A DNA stretch of 64,000 nt from JBCCIM01 sp965263205. Its GTDB lineage: Bacteria > Bacteroidota > Rhodothermia > Rhodothermales > JAHQVL01. A program made the translations under genes and the position numbers. The stretch spans positions 186,001 through 250,000 of the forward strand of contig CBDHHF010000035.1 in NCBI GenBank assembly GCA_965263205.1. The letters run 5' to 3'. How positions within the stretch are numbered: position 1 is the stretch's first letter; each line of letters opens with the position of its first letter. The notes below the pieces were generated by a model. It saw nothing but the letters and a program-made list of their open reading frames with translations, was not told the origin of the DNA and did not search any database. Positions 47,034 through 55,152 of the stretch are shown here, in pieces.

Positions 47034-47459
47034 TCATTTTCCAGGCGGGTTGTGCTCGTCGAGCCCTGCAATGATGTGGTTGATTGCTGCGGCTTTGTCA
47101 GCTTGCACCTGGTTCAAGAATTCCGGCGTGGTGGCGGTTTCGCTATCGTACACCGATCCCCAAATCCATAATTCCATCAGCGCAGGAATAAGCGCTTTGC
47201 CTTTTTCTGTGAGCGAGTACACCTTCATCGTCTTCACCTTCTCGTACCGCTTGCTCTCGATGATGCCGGCGCTTTCCAGCATCTTCAGCCGGTCAGCCAA
47301 TACATTCGTGGCCATCCCCTCTTCGGAATCCAGAAAGTCTTTATAAAAACGTTTCCCCTGCAGCGCCATGTCACGCAGAATTAGCAAGACCCATTTGTCT
47401 CCCACAAAATCCAACGCATAACTGATTGGGCAATTTGACCGACGCGTAATTTTTCTCAT
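47034..47459 (-). CDS. HxlR-family transcriptional regulator
   Basis: 141 residues from ATG 47459 (MRKITRRSNCPISYALDFVG), the usual HxlR start with the conserved Cys just before the winged helix. Core GDKWVLLILRDMALQGKRFY and a wing in KVKTMKVYSLTEKGK. HxlR proteins often sense thiol-reactive or redox signals through that Cys (Cys10 here). Divergent from the DinB gene, the probable target. A frame extending to 47483 reads through the operator-like repeat and is less likely. Confidence 0.88.
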   Translation of the reverse strand: MRKITRRSNCPISYALDFVGDKWVLLILRDMALQGKRFYKDFLDSEEGMATNVLADRLKMLESAGIIESKRYEKVKTMKVYSLTEKGKALIPALMELWIWGSVYDSETATTPEFLNQVQADKAAAINHIIAGLDEHNPPGK

Positions 47460-47464
47460 AAAAC

Positions 47465-47485
47465 ACTTGCTTTTAACAAGCAAAT
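47465..47485. promoter_or_regulatory. candidate HxlR operator
   Basis: Inverted repeat TTGCTT (47467-47472) / AAGCAA (47478-47483) with 5-nt spacer, ending 8 nt from the hxlR start codon and 72 nt before the dinB-type gene. Position fits autoregulation and control of the divergent gene. Confidence 0.45.
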
Positions 47486-47554
47486 TAACTTAACTACTCC
47501 CTTGTGAATTACAAGTATCGACCGCAGACGACACCTCACTAGCCACGCGTATCT

Positions 47555-48052
47555 ATGAAGATGACCCTAAAAGCCCAACTCGTGACTTATGCAAAGTACA
47601 ACTATTGGGCAAATGATGCGCTCATTTCCTGGCTAAAATCCAACAACCAGGATACACTGCAACGCATTACGGCTTCTAGTTTTGGTGCGATCACAGATAC
47701 GCTAAACCATATCGTATCTGCCCAAAAGTTCTACGTATCGATGCTGAATGAAAACCCGGCCCGCTTCAACCACGACCGAACGCTGGAGGACATCTACCTG
47801 GAATTACTGCTTTCATCCAATGACCTAATTGTTTGCATCACCTCGCTAAGCGACGAGGAAATTGCCGCGTATCGCAATTTAGACGTAGGTCCGGTGCAGG
47901 GTTCGTTTCCACTTGCCGGCATCCTCATGCACTGTATCAACCACAGCACCTACCACCGCGGCCAGGTGGTCACACAAGGCCATCAGTTGGGGTTAGCCAA
48001 GGCGCCGGCGACGGATTATTACCGCTACGTTTTAAGCATGGCAAACCAGTGA
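47555..48052 (+). CDS. DinB-family protein
   Basis: 165 residues. Four-helix DinB/YfiT fold with metal-binding histidines in TLNHIVSAQ and CINHSTYHRGQV. The family includes thiol-dependent metal enzymes such as bacillithiol transferases, but the substrate is unknown. HxlR regulator next door suggests induction by an electrophile or oxidant (inference). Confidence 0.9.
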   Translation: MKMTLKAQLVTYAKYNYWANDALISWLKSNNQDTLQRITASSFGAITDTLNHIVSAQKFYVSMLNENPARFNHDRTLEDIYLELLLSSNDLIVCITSLSDEEIAAYRNLDVGPVQGSFPLAGILMHCINHSTYHRGQVVTQGHQLGLAKAPATDYYRYVLSMANQ

Positions 48053-48062
48053 TTTTGAGTGT

Positions 48063-48299
48063 CGATTTTTGAGTGTCGATTTTCGAGTGGGTTCAGGGTT
48101 TGCCAGGCGGTGTAGCCTGAAGCCCATTCTGTCCTTATCGTCATCCCGAACTTGATTCGGGATCCACAGGAATGGTAAACAGGACCCGGAATAGCCACCC
48201 GAAGTAAATTGAATGCCGATTTTCGAGTGTCGATTTTCGAGTGGGTTCAAGTTGTGCTAATCTGCATAGACTGAAACCTACCCAACCGTCATCCCGAAT
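48063..48299. repeat. two diverged copies of a noncoding repeat element
   Basis: A 33-bp block at 48063-48095 recurs at 48217-48249 with one mismatch; each is a pair of CGATTTT[C/T]GAGTG units. Each is followed 38-44 bp later by CGTCATCCCGAA. In the first copy this extends to a perfect palindrome (ATCCCGAA/TTCGGGAT, 48143-48163). Fills the gap between two convergent genes; the rest of 48053-48408 shows no gene. The unit is shared with 27941-28036. Confidence 0.75.
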
Positions 48300-48408
48300 T
48301 GGTACAACTTCAATACCCTCCTGTCATACAGCACTGTGGCCTCCCGTTTGTTTGCTTGCGCTTCGCGCGTCAACCATTAAACGTAAAGCCACAGGTGTGC
48401 GATCAAAA

Positions 48409-48795
48409 TCAATTCAAAAGCCTGATGTTTGTTCGTCCGATTGCCACCCTCACATCCACTTCGATGGCGGGGCCAACCACCAAACCAAAGCCCAGAAATC
48501 GCATGTTATTTTGCGGATCGAAATAAAGGCCTAACCCACCCCCAACTTTATACCCTGCTTCAACCTCTATACCTGTGAAGTTCTGTCCATTTGGAGATAT
48601 CTTATCAACCCAAGCACCACATTCCAGGCCGACAGAAGCTCCGATAATTATGCCGGCACCAAATGCACCGGTTGTGTATAGAGCGATGTGCTCATCATCG
48701 CCATCCCATGCGATACCAACCGCTGCACCGCCACCAAAAATTGCACCCACATCACCCTGTAAACCCAATGAAAAACTTTTAATTGGAAATTCCAT
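48409..48795 (-). CDS. Gly-rich protein of unknown function
   Basis: 128 residues from ATG 48795, chosen for the GAGG ribosome site 6-7 nt upstream (a frame extending to 48843 has no such site). Rich in Gly and Ala with alternating hydrophobic stretches (GLQGDVGAIFGGGAAVGIAW, FGAGIIIGASVGLECGAW, GYKVGGGLGLYF). This could form amphipathic beta-strands or membrane-inserting hairpins. No signal peptide. Directly follows the three-repeat gene (44 bp gap). No family recognised. Confidence 0.7.
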   Translation of the reverse strand: MEFPIKSFSLGLQGDVGAIFGGGAAVGIAWDGDDEHIALYTTGAFGAGIIIGASVGLECGAWVDKISPNGQNFTGIEVEAGYKVGGGLGLYFDPQNNMRFLGFGLVVGPAIEVDVRVAIGRTNIRLLN

Positions 48796-48839
48796 GTTAT
48801 CCTCTTTGTTAAATTCAAATGTTGAAGAACCTATCCTGA

Positions 48840-49931
48840 TCATTGCATAATCTGAAACGGCATGCAGCCATCTACTGACATTACATATGCGTTTGTACTA
48901 CCTGTGTAACCGCGTGCACCAGCTATCGCTGCTTCCGGTGTTGCCTGGCTTGTACGCCAGCCGAAAGTGCCATTTGGTAGCATCACATATGCTCGGTGTG
49001 TTCTCTTTTTCAGGAGATACCTGACCCAATTCAATTGGCCTTCTTCTGTGAGTCCATTGGGTGAACCATTTATGGAAACCACTTTTGCATTAGGATCTCC
49101 ACTATTTCGGATGGCCTCTGCTTTTGCTTCTTCTACAGTAGCTTGTCCGGTCCGCCAACCAAAACGTCCACCTGATGAAATAGCAAAGGCACGGTTGTCG
49201 CGCTTTTTGTGGATGTATCGATTCCAATGATTCTGTCCGTTCAGATCGAGTCCTAGCGGGGAACTGTTCGTGGAGATAACGCGGGCATTCGGATGGTTAC
49301 AGAGCTGCAATGCCGCAGCCCTTGCCCCTTCTGCAGAAGCAACACCTGTGCGCCACCCAAACCGTCCACCGGGTGCAATAGCAAATGCTTTGTTTAGCTG
49401 GCCTGTCAGCATATACTTTTCCCAATTAGCGTTAAAATCGGTCGTTTGTTGTGCCTGCTCGGAGCTCGTTCTGACAGCAATTGCTTGATCGCGCAAGTCT
49501 GTAACACCACGCATAAACCCGTTTTTAAAAGCGTTTAACTGACTAACCACTTCCGGCGAAGCCGCAACGCCTTCACTCATCCGCACCAGCTGCGCAATTA
49601 CATCCTGGTTGTCTTCCACAATCTGACGCGTAACATTGCCCATCAATAACTTAAATGGCGTATTCGACATGGCCCGCTCAAGGTCATTGCCAAACTTCTT
49701 CAGTTCCTGATTCGCCTGATTGATCAACCGTTCTGCTGTCGTACTAAGTGTAATTGCCACGTCATTGAGCGCAGTTGTCACCTGTTCGACGCTGGTCGCT
49801 ACTACTTCTTCTGCAGTATCCTCCACACGTTGTCCCCCGGTAGCAACTCCTTCGCCTATGCCCTCTGCAAATTCAACAATTTCTTCCCCGATAGACTCAA
49901 ATGCTTTGCCAATATCATCAAAAATTCCCAT
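48840..49931 (-). CDS. helical N-terminus plus three DUF4189-like repeats
   Basis: 363 residues. About 1-175 is amphipathic, acidic helix with no signal peptide (IGKAFESIGEEIVEFAEGIG, TALNDVAITLSTTAERLINQ), like apolipoprotein or helical pore proteins. About 178-363 holds three repeats of ~60 residues, each with 'xAFAIxxGGRFGWRTGxA', then an Ala-rich helix, then 'AxVxSxNxSPxGL' (third repeat: AYVMLPNGTFGWRTSQA). These resemble DUF4189-type modules in secreted and prophage proteins. Likely cotranscribed with the Gly-rich gene downstream. Function unknown. Confidence 0.75.
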   Translation of the reverse strand: MGIFDDIGKAFESIGEEIVEFAEGIGEGVATGGQRVEDTAEEVVATSVEQVTTALNDVAITLSTTAERLINQANQELKKFGNDLERAMSNTPFKLLMGNVTRQIVEDNQDVIAQLVRMSEGVAASPEVVSQLNAFKNGFMRGVTDLRDQAIAVRTSSEQAQQTTDFNANWEKYMLTGQLNKAFAIAPGGRFGWRTGVASAEGARAAALQLCNHPNARVISTNSSPLGLDLNGQNHWNRYIHKKRDNRAFAISSGGRFGWRTGQATVEEAKAEAIRNSGDPNAKVVSINGSPNGLTEEGQLNWVRYLLKKRTHRAYVMLPNGTFGWRTSQATPEAAIAGARGYTGSTNAYVMSVDGCMPFQIMQ

Positions 49932-50158
49932 GTTTTACCTCTCCTGGTCTGTTAGTTATTTGATGTCAAGGAAGGATCCTTTGCTGCTTTTGCTTAAGAC
50001 CATACTGGATCTGATCGCACGAAAAAGAAGCGTTTGATTTTCAAAATTTCCTTGTGCTGTGCCCTAGAACACAGGAACGGATTGTTAATCGGTTCATGCC
50101 AGGCTCAGATTTTTTTCATAAGATTACGTGTTTACAGACCAACCCCGCCCCATTGACG

Positions 50159-51595
50159 ATGCCCGCTCGATTGTACTTCTTCTTTATCCTGCTGCTGGCC
50201 TGTTCAACAATCCGTTGCAAGACACCAACAACGATGTCGGCTGGTCAGGGCATCATGGTAGGCGAGGTTACTTCAACCACAGCATTTGTCCAGGTCCGTC
50301 TTACCTCCGACAGCCCGGATGCCAGTGGCAACCCGACCGGCATACCCGGTATTGTCGAGTTTACAATAGAAACCATTGATGATGCACAGGCACCAATTAT
50401 AACCCAACAAATAGCTGCAACAGCGCAACACGACTTTATTGCTCGAGCAACCTTTGACACCCTCAAGCCCGACCTCCTCTATCGCTGTACTACACGGATT
50501 GGGGAAACATCAAACGCACTCGTTGTCGGCCCCACAGCAACCTTCAAAACCTTACCCGGCGCCACCCAGGAAGCCACCACTACTTTTGCCGTAGTCACTG
50601 GCATGAACTATGCCCGCTTTCACGGCACCGACACCAAAAATTCCCGCGCCCCTTACGATGGTCCAGACAAAACCCTGGGCTACCCTGCCCTGGCTACTAT
50701 CACGCAGTTAAAGCCAGACTTCTTCATCGGCACCGGCGACAATGTGTACTACGACACCCCGTTTGAAGGCCGCGCTGAAACGCGGGATGCCATGCGCCAG
50801 AAGTGGCACGAGCAATTTGCGCAACCACGGTACCACGAGTTGTTCGCCGCTGTCCCTACGTATTGGATGATCGACGACCACGATTACCGCATCGACGACG
50901 CAGACAATACGGGCGACTATGCACCTTCGCCGGCGTTAGCACAGCAACTCGTGCTTGAACAGCTCCCTGTTGCACCGCAGGGTGACAGCACCGCAAAAAC
51001 CTACCGTACCCACCGGGTTAGCAAAGACCTGCAGATTTGGCTTCTCGAAAACCGGATGTACCGCAGTCCCAACGCAGATCCAGACGGACCAGACAAATCG
51101 ATTTGGGGAACAGCGCAAAAGTCCTGGCTCAAACAAACGCTGGTGGAGAGCGATGCCACGTTCAAGCTCCTCGTTTCCCCTACGCCCATGATTGGTCCTG
51201 ACGACCTGCGCAAAACAGATAACCATACCAACCACGGTGGCTTTCGTTATGAAAGAGATGCGTTTTTTGCGTGGTTACAAGAGACAGGGCTGGATAAAAA
51301 TCACTTCTACATCATCACCGGTGATCGGCACTGGCAATACCATTCGATCCATCCTACGGGAATTGAAGAGTTTTCTTCGGGTGCCCTGGTAGATGCCAAT
51401 GCACGACTAGGCAGAAAACCCGGTGATCCTAAATCAACCGATCCTGAAGGCGTGATCACGCAGCCTTATACACAAACGGAAGCATCAGGCGGCTTCCTGA
51501 TGGTAAACGTGTCGCCGGCGCCGGCCACCTTAACCTTCACCTGGTACGACGAAAAAGGTGCAGTCCTCCATACAACGTCCAAAACCCCTCATTGA
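50159..51595 (+). CDS. PhoD-like metallophosphatase lipoprotein
   Basis: 478 residues from ATG 50159, which opens a lipoprotein signal with lipobox LLAC (Cys15). N-terminal Fn3/Ig-like phospho-domain (GEVTSTTAFVQVRL), then a PhoD/alkaline phosphatase D core with metal-ligand motifs FIGTGDNVYYD, WMIDDHDYRID and FYIITGDRHWQYHS. Predicted to hydrolyse phosphate esters in the periplasm. Alone between other operons; a frame extending to GTG 50054 lacks signal character. Confidence 0.87.
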   Translation: MPARLYFFFILLLACSTIRCKTPTTMSAGQGIMVGEVTSTTAFVQVRLTSDSPDASGNPTGIPGIVEFTIETIDDAQAPIITQQIAATAQHDFIARATFDTLKPDLLYRCTTRIGETSNALVVGPTATFKTLPGATQEATTTFAVVTGMNYARFHGTDTKNSRAPYDGPDKTLGYPALATITQLKPDFFIGTGDNVYYDTPFEGRAETRDAMRQKWHEQFAQPRYHELFAAVPTYWMIDDHDYRIDDADNTGDYAPSPALAQQLVLEQLPVAPQGDSTAKTYRTHRVSKDLQIWLLENRMYRSPNADPDGPDKSIWGTAQKSWLKQTLVESDATFKLLVSPTPMIGPDDLRKTDNHTNHGGFRYERDAFFAWLQETGLDKNHFYIITGDRHWQYHSIHPTGIEEFSSGALVDANARLGRKPGDPKSTDPEGVITQPYTQTEASGGFLMVNVSPAPATLTFTWYDEKGAVLHTTSKTPH

Positions 51596-51644
51596 AGGCA
51601 GCAGGCAAAAAACCTTCAACCTGTAACCTGCAATTTTCAACAGT

Positions 51645-51690
51645 AATCTAACAGGACAAGAATCCAATTGGATTGTGGTCCTGTTAGATT
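51645..51690. terminator. strong bidirectional hairpin
   Basis: Perfect 13-bp stem AATCTAACAGGAC (51645-51657) / GTCCTGTTAGATT (51678-51690), with a further palindrome AATCCAATTGGATT inside the loop. Between convergent phoD-like and pilin-like genes. Confidence 0.75.
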
Positions 51691-51693
51691 GCT

Positions 51694-52149
51694 TTAACCG
51701 CACGTACCCGGGCCGTTCCTGATATCCAAATCATAGTCATTGGGCTGGTGACTATTCACTTCTACACAAATCAAATTGTTATCTCCGCCCCCGCTTGTTG
51801 TAGCACTGTTGCCCTCAATAAAAATACCATCACCATCTCGCATCATGCTGAATATGCCATCAATCGTTTCATATTCCCCCGCCCCATTCACCGTAAAGCC
51901 TAAATCGCTCAGCGCAACGTTCATGTTCTCGACGGGAGTTATGGCACCGGTTTCTTCCATTCCGCCGCCCAAAGCGGATGGGGTGCGCATCCAGAGTTGA
52001 AGTTTGGTTGTAATCTCCACCGCCGTTAAAACCATTGCATCCGCATTGGCTTTCTTCTGATTATCGCTGTATGCCTGAATGCCCACGACCACAGCCAATC
52101 CAACGATGACAATACCGAGTACCAGTAAAAGTAATTGTTGCTGCCCCAT
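51694..52149 (-). CDS. type IV pilin-like protein
   Basis: 151 residues. N-terminus MG then QQQLLLLVLGIVIVGLAV: Gly before a Gln-rich, 20-residue hydrophobic helix, as in class III (archaeal-like) prepilins cleaved after Gly; Glu5 of classical type IVa pilins is absent. The globular part (about 35-151) ends with a Cys pair region (NLICVEVN ... GPGTCG). Assembly genes are not in this window. Could be a surface filament subunit or a pseudopilin. Confidence 0.6.
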   Translation of the reverse strand: MGQQQLLLLVLGIVIVGLAVVVGIQAYSDNQKKANADAMVLTAVEITTKLQLWMRTPSALGGGMEETGAITPVENMNVALSDLGFTVNGAGEYETIDGIFSMMRDGDGIFIEGNSATTSGGGDNNLICVEVNSHQPNDYDLDIRNGPGTCG

Positions 52150-52478
52150 TTAATCGCACAGAAATTTGAACGCATGCTTTCGTTTCATCTCGAAATCCGT
52201 TCAAACTTATAAACATGATGCGATCAATGAGTGAAGTATTCCCCCTTTCTCATAGGTACTTCTGTATCATATGTCCTCGGTGAATATGCTCCCACGGGCT
52301 TTTCCGAAATAAGTTGGCAGAAAGGCTCACCCGCTTTTTAAGGAGCCGGCTGAAATACATAAGTTGTCTGGAACGGGGATGTGGTGGTTTACAAAAAGAA
52401 AGATTCAAAAACGTGACGGTTTCAGCTTGTCAGCGTACAAATTACCTATCCAAAAAAAGTTATCAGGAGTAAAACGCC
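52150..52478. other. intergenic, promoter of the pilin-like gene
   Basis: About 330 bp with no supported gene or family RNA. Contains only short AT-rich stretches that could be promoters. Confidence 0.45.
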
Positions 52479-52510
52479 AGGGCCCGAGGCATTAATGCGC
52501 TCGGGCCTTT
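52479..52510. terminator. terminator hairpin
   Basis: Stem GGCCCGAG (52481-52488) / CTCGGGCC (52500-52507), with GCATTAATGC palindromic in the loop and TTTTCTCTT following. Lies just past the 3' end of the minus-strand gene at 52549. Confidence 0.65.
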
Positions 52511-52548
52511 TCTCTTCATACGCGTTCATTCAGTCAACCATTCACGCT

Positions 52549-52989
52549 TCAGGTTACTGTAGGGTTGACATCGCCACTATCCTCATCCACATCCTCAGAG
52601 TCATCAGAGAGCGTAGTATCCAGCTCATATCCAAGATCATCAGTCTCTGCATCCTCCTCATCGTCAAAAGTTTGCACAACACCCATTTTTGACTGACTGA
52701 CCTGTAACAGGGCCTCCTGATCGCGGTGCGTGGCGCTCAACTGATAAATTGTGCCCATTACATGCTCTCCAACCTCCTCAAGATACCCCAATTGCAATAA
52801 CTTTTTGGCAGTTCGATACGAACAGTTTTCCAGGGCACCATGTCCTTTGTAAAATCGGGCGAAATTACGGGTTCCGCTAATGATCAGAAAATACCCCGAT
52901 GACATTTTTTTGAGCGCGTATTTCTTCCATTGCTCGTTAGAAACAGAAGGTGGTGCACTCATGGATTGATATTCTTTTAACGAAGCCAT
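52549..52989 (-). CDS. small protein with acidic tail, possible winged helix
   Basis: 146 residues from ATG 52989. About 12-80 could be a winged-helix-like fold (NEQWKKYALKKMSSGYFLI, CSYRTAKKLLQLGYLEEVGE). The last ~40 residues are strongly acidic (DDEEDAETDD, DDSEDVDEDSGD). No export signal. Unknown function; a DNA-mimic tail or a protein-interaction tail are both possible. Monocistronic. Confidence 0.65.
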   Translation of the reverse strand: MASLKEYQSMSAPPSVSNEQWKKYALKKMSSGYFLIISGTRNFARFYKGHGALENCSYRTAKKLLQLGYLEEVGEHVMGTIYQLSATHRDQEALLQVSQSKMGVVQTFDDEEDAETDDLGYELDTTLSDDSEDVDEDSGDVNPTVT

Positions 52990-53155
52990 AAAGCATCTCG
53001 ATAAAAAGGTGTGTAGAAATTCAAGGGTAGCTACCACTTCTCTACCCTCAAATGCTTTACGTCTGGATCGGACCGGTCCGCGCCAAAGTAAAGTGTGTGG
53101 AAAAAAATTTTCACAAGATCGTTCAACCTGTTCAAGCGCGCGGAAAAACTTAGCA

Positions 53156-54256
53156 TTAAGCTTCCAATTTTTTGGTTGCCAAAGGCACCTGTTGGGTCAG
53201 GCAGTGCAGCGCGCCCAGGCCCCATATGACATCTTTGCAATCAACAGGCACAACCAGCCTGTCTTTAAAACACGCCTGCAGTCTTGCATGCGCAATCTTA
53301 TCCATAAAATTGTTAAACGTGGGCATCAACACCACTTCATTCCCGATGTAGAAGTTCATGTAGCTGGCAGGCATGCGTTTCCCCTCGAGAAGGACGGGAG
53401 CCGGCATCGGCAAATGAATCACTTTAAATTTATTTCCACGGGCCTTATTCCAGGCTTTTACAAGGGCAGTATTGGTCTGCAATGACGCATAATTGACATC
53501 ACACCAGTCCGTTTCTTCTGGCAAGACAATGGTTGTTTCATCAACAAACCGCGCCAGATTATCGATATGCCCATCGGTATCATCGCCGGCTAGCTCTCCA
53601 GCAAGCCACAAGATATCGTCAACACCCAGTGTTTCCCGAAGGATGTAAGCAATTTCATGTTTCTGTAAATCCGGATTCCTGTTGGGGTTCAGCAAACACG
53701 TGTGCGTAGTCATCAATACCCCTGCCCCGTTCACCTCGACTGCTCCACCTTCAAGTACCATTGGGATTTCAATCCTGTCAACCGCCAGTGCTTCACACAT
53801 TTGACGAGGAATGGCATCATCAAAATCAAAGGGTGGATATTTTTCTCCCCACGCATTAAACCGCCAATCAAGCCCAACCATATGCTCCTGCTCCGCATTT
53901 ACCAAAAAAACGGCGCCATGATCACGACACCATGCATCATTCGTTCGAGAACGGTAAAACTGCACAGCCCCCGATACCCCGGCGTCGTGGAGCAAGTTGC
54001 CCACGTGCTTTTCATGCCTTTCATCCAGTACATTTATGTGTACAATTTCGCCCTGGCTGAGCCAGCGTACAGCTTCCGCAAGCGCCCGTTCGACAGCCGG
54101 CAGATACATTGACCACGTATCCGGGTTATGAGGCCACGAGAGCCAGGTAGCCTGGTGGCGCGACCATTCTGCAGGCATGTGATACCCAAGCGCACGCGGC
54201 GTAGGGTGCGGCAATAAAGCCTGAACATTTGGGGCAATCTGTAGCGGCGCTGTCAT
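53156..54256 (-). CDS. aguA: agmatine deiminase
   Basis: Converts agmatine to N-carbamoylputrescine and ammonia. 366 residues from ATG 54256, which overlaps the aguB stop as ATGA. Family motifs: EWSRHQATWLSWPHNPDTW, CRDHGAVFLVN, EGGAVEVNG, GDDTDGHIDNLARF, and the catalytic Cys in the C-terminal segment GALHCLTQQVP. Last gene of the polyamine operon. Confidence 0.92.
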   Translation of the reverse strand: MTAPLQIAPNVQALLPHPTPRALGYHMPAEWSRHQATWLSWPHNPDTWSMYLPAVERALAEAVRWLSQGEIVHINVLDERHEKHVGNLLHDAGVSGAVQFYRSRTNDAWCRDHGAVFLVNAEQEHMVGLDWRFNAWGEKYPPFDFDDAIPRQMCEALAVDRIEIPMVLEGGAVEVNGAGVLMTTHTCLLNPNRNPDLQKHEIAYILRETLGVDDILWLAGELAGDDTDGHIDNLARFVDETTIVLPEETDWCDVNYASLQTNTALVKAWNKARGNKFKVIHLPMPAPVLLEGKRMPASYMNFYIGNEVVLMPTFNNFMDKIAHARLQACFKDRLVVPVDCKDVIWGLGALHCLTQQVPLATKKLEA

Positions 54257-55146
54257 GGCGTTCCCAGGTATCGCTGCGTGAGCGGTGCATACGCATCGAT
54301 TCGGCGGTCGCGAAGGAAAGGCCACCCTTGCCGTAGCTTTTCAACTTCTTTCAAATCCACAGATAGCACATGTACAGCCTCCTCGTCTATCGGCGCACGA
54401 TACAACACCGTGCCGTCTGGAGCAGCCACAAAGCTCTGCCCCCAGAATTGAATGCCATCATTTTCCGTTTCAGGCGTTTGTTCAAATCCAGTTCGGTTTA
54501 CTGCAACAACGAAACACCCATTTGCTACGGCATGCGCGCGCATTGATAATTCCCATGCATCATGTTGCTGTGTGCCATGACTTGCTTGTTCTTCCGGATG
54601 CCATCCGATAGCCGTGGGGTAGAAAATAACCTCAGCCCCCATCATTGCAGTGAGACGGGCAGCCTCAGGAAACCACTGATCCCAGCAAATTAAAGTCCCC
54701 AGCATACCGTGTTGCGTATCAAAAGCCTTAAAACCAAGATCCCCAGGTGTAAAGTAAAACTTCTCGAAATACTTGGGGTCATCAGGAATGTGCATTTTTC
54801 GATAGACGCCAAGTAATCCGTAAGTCCCATCTATCATGGCCACGGTGTTGTGATAGAGGCCAGCTGCACGCCGCTCAAAAAGGCTTACGAGAATCGTAAT
54901 TCCCAACCTGTCAGCAACGTCCACAAACGCATCGGTGGTAGGTCCGGGAATGGATTCCGCCAAATCAAAATTTGCAACGTGCTCCTGCTGACAAAAATAG
55001 AGCGACCGAAAAAGCTCAGGTAAACAGACAACCTGTGCGCCATGAGCGGCGGCTTCTTCCGTCAATGCAATGGCACGCGCGAGATTAGCCTCGGTTGATT
55101 CTGCACAAGCCATTTGTACGATCCCGATAGAAAGCTTCTTTTCCAT
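54253..55146 (-). CDS. aguB: N-carbamoylputrescine amidase
   Basis: Hydrolyses N-carbamoylputrescine to putrescine, CO2 and ammonia. 297-residue nitrilase-fold enzyme with the Glu-Lys-Cys triad: E44 (CLPELF), K117 (YRKMHIPD) and C154 (LICWDQWFPE). Substrate is assigned from the adjacent aguA and speA. 6 bp after speA. Confidence 0.92.
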   Translation of the reverse strand: MEKKLSIGIVQMACAESTEANLARAIALTEEAAAHGAQVVCLPELFRSLYFCQQEHVANFDLAESIPGPTTDAFVDVADRLGITILVSLFERRAAGLYHNTVAMIDGTYGLLGVYRKMHIPDDPKYFEKFYFTPGDLGFKAFDTQHGMLGTLICWDQWFPEAARLTAMMGAEVIFYPTAIGWHPEEQASHGTQQHDAWELSMRAHAVANGCFVVAVNRTGFEQTPETENDGIQFWGQSFVAAPDGTVLYRAPIDEEAVHVLSVDLKEVEKLRQGWPFLRDRRIDAYAPLTQRYLGTP

Positions 55147-55152
55147 AGCAGA

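Noticed and set aside
48063..48249. Direct repeats as a CRISPR array
   Set aside because: Only two copies with unequal flanks and no cas genes nearby.
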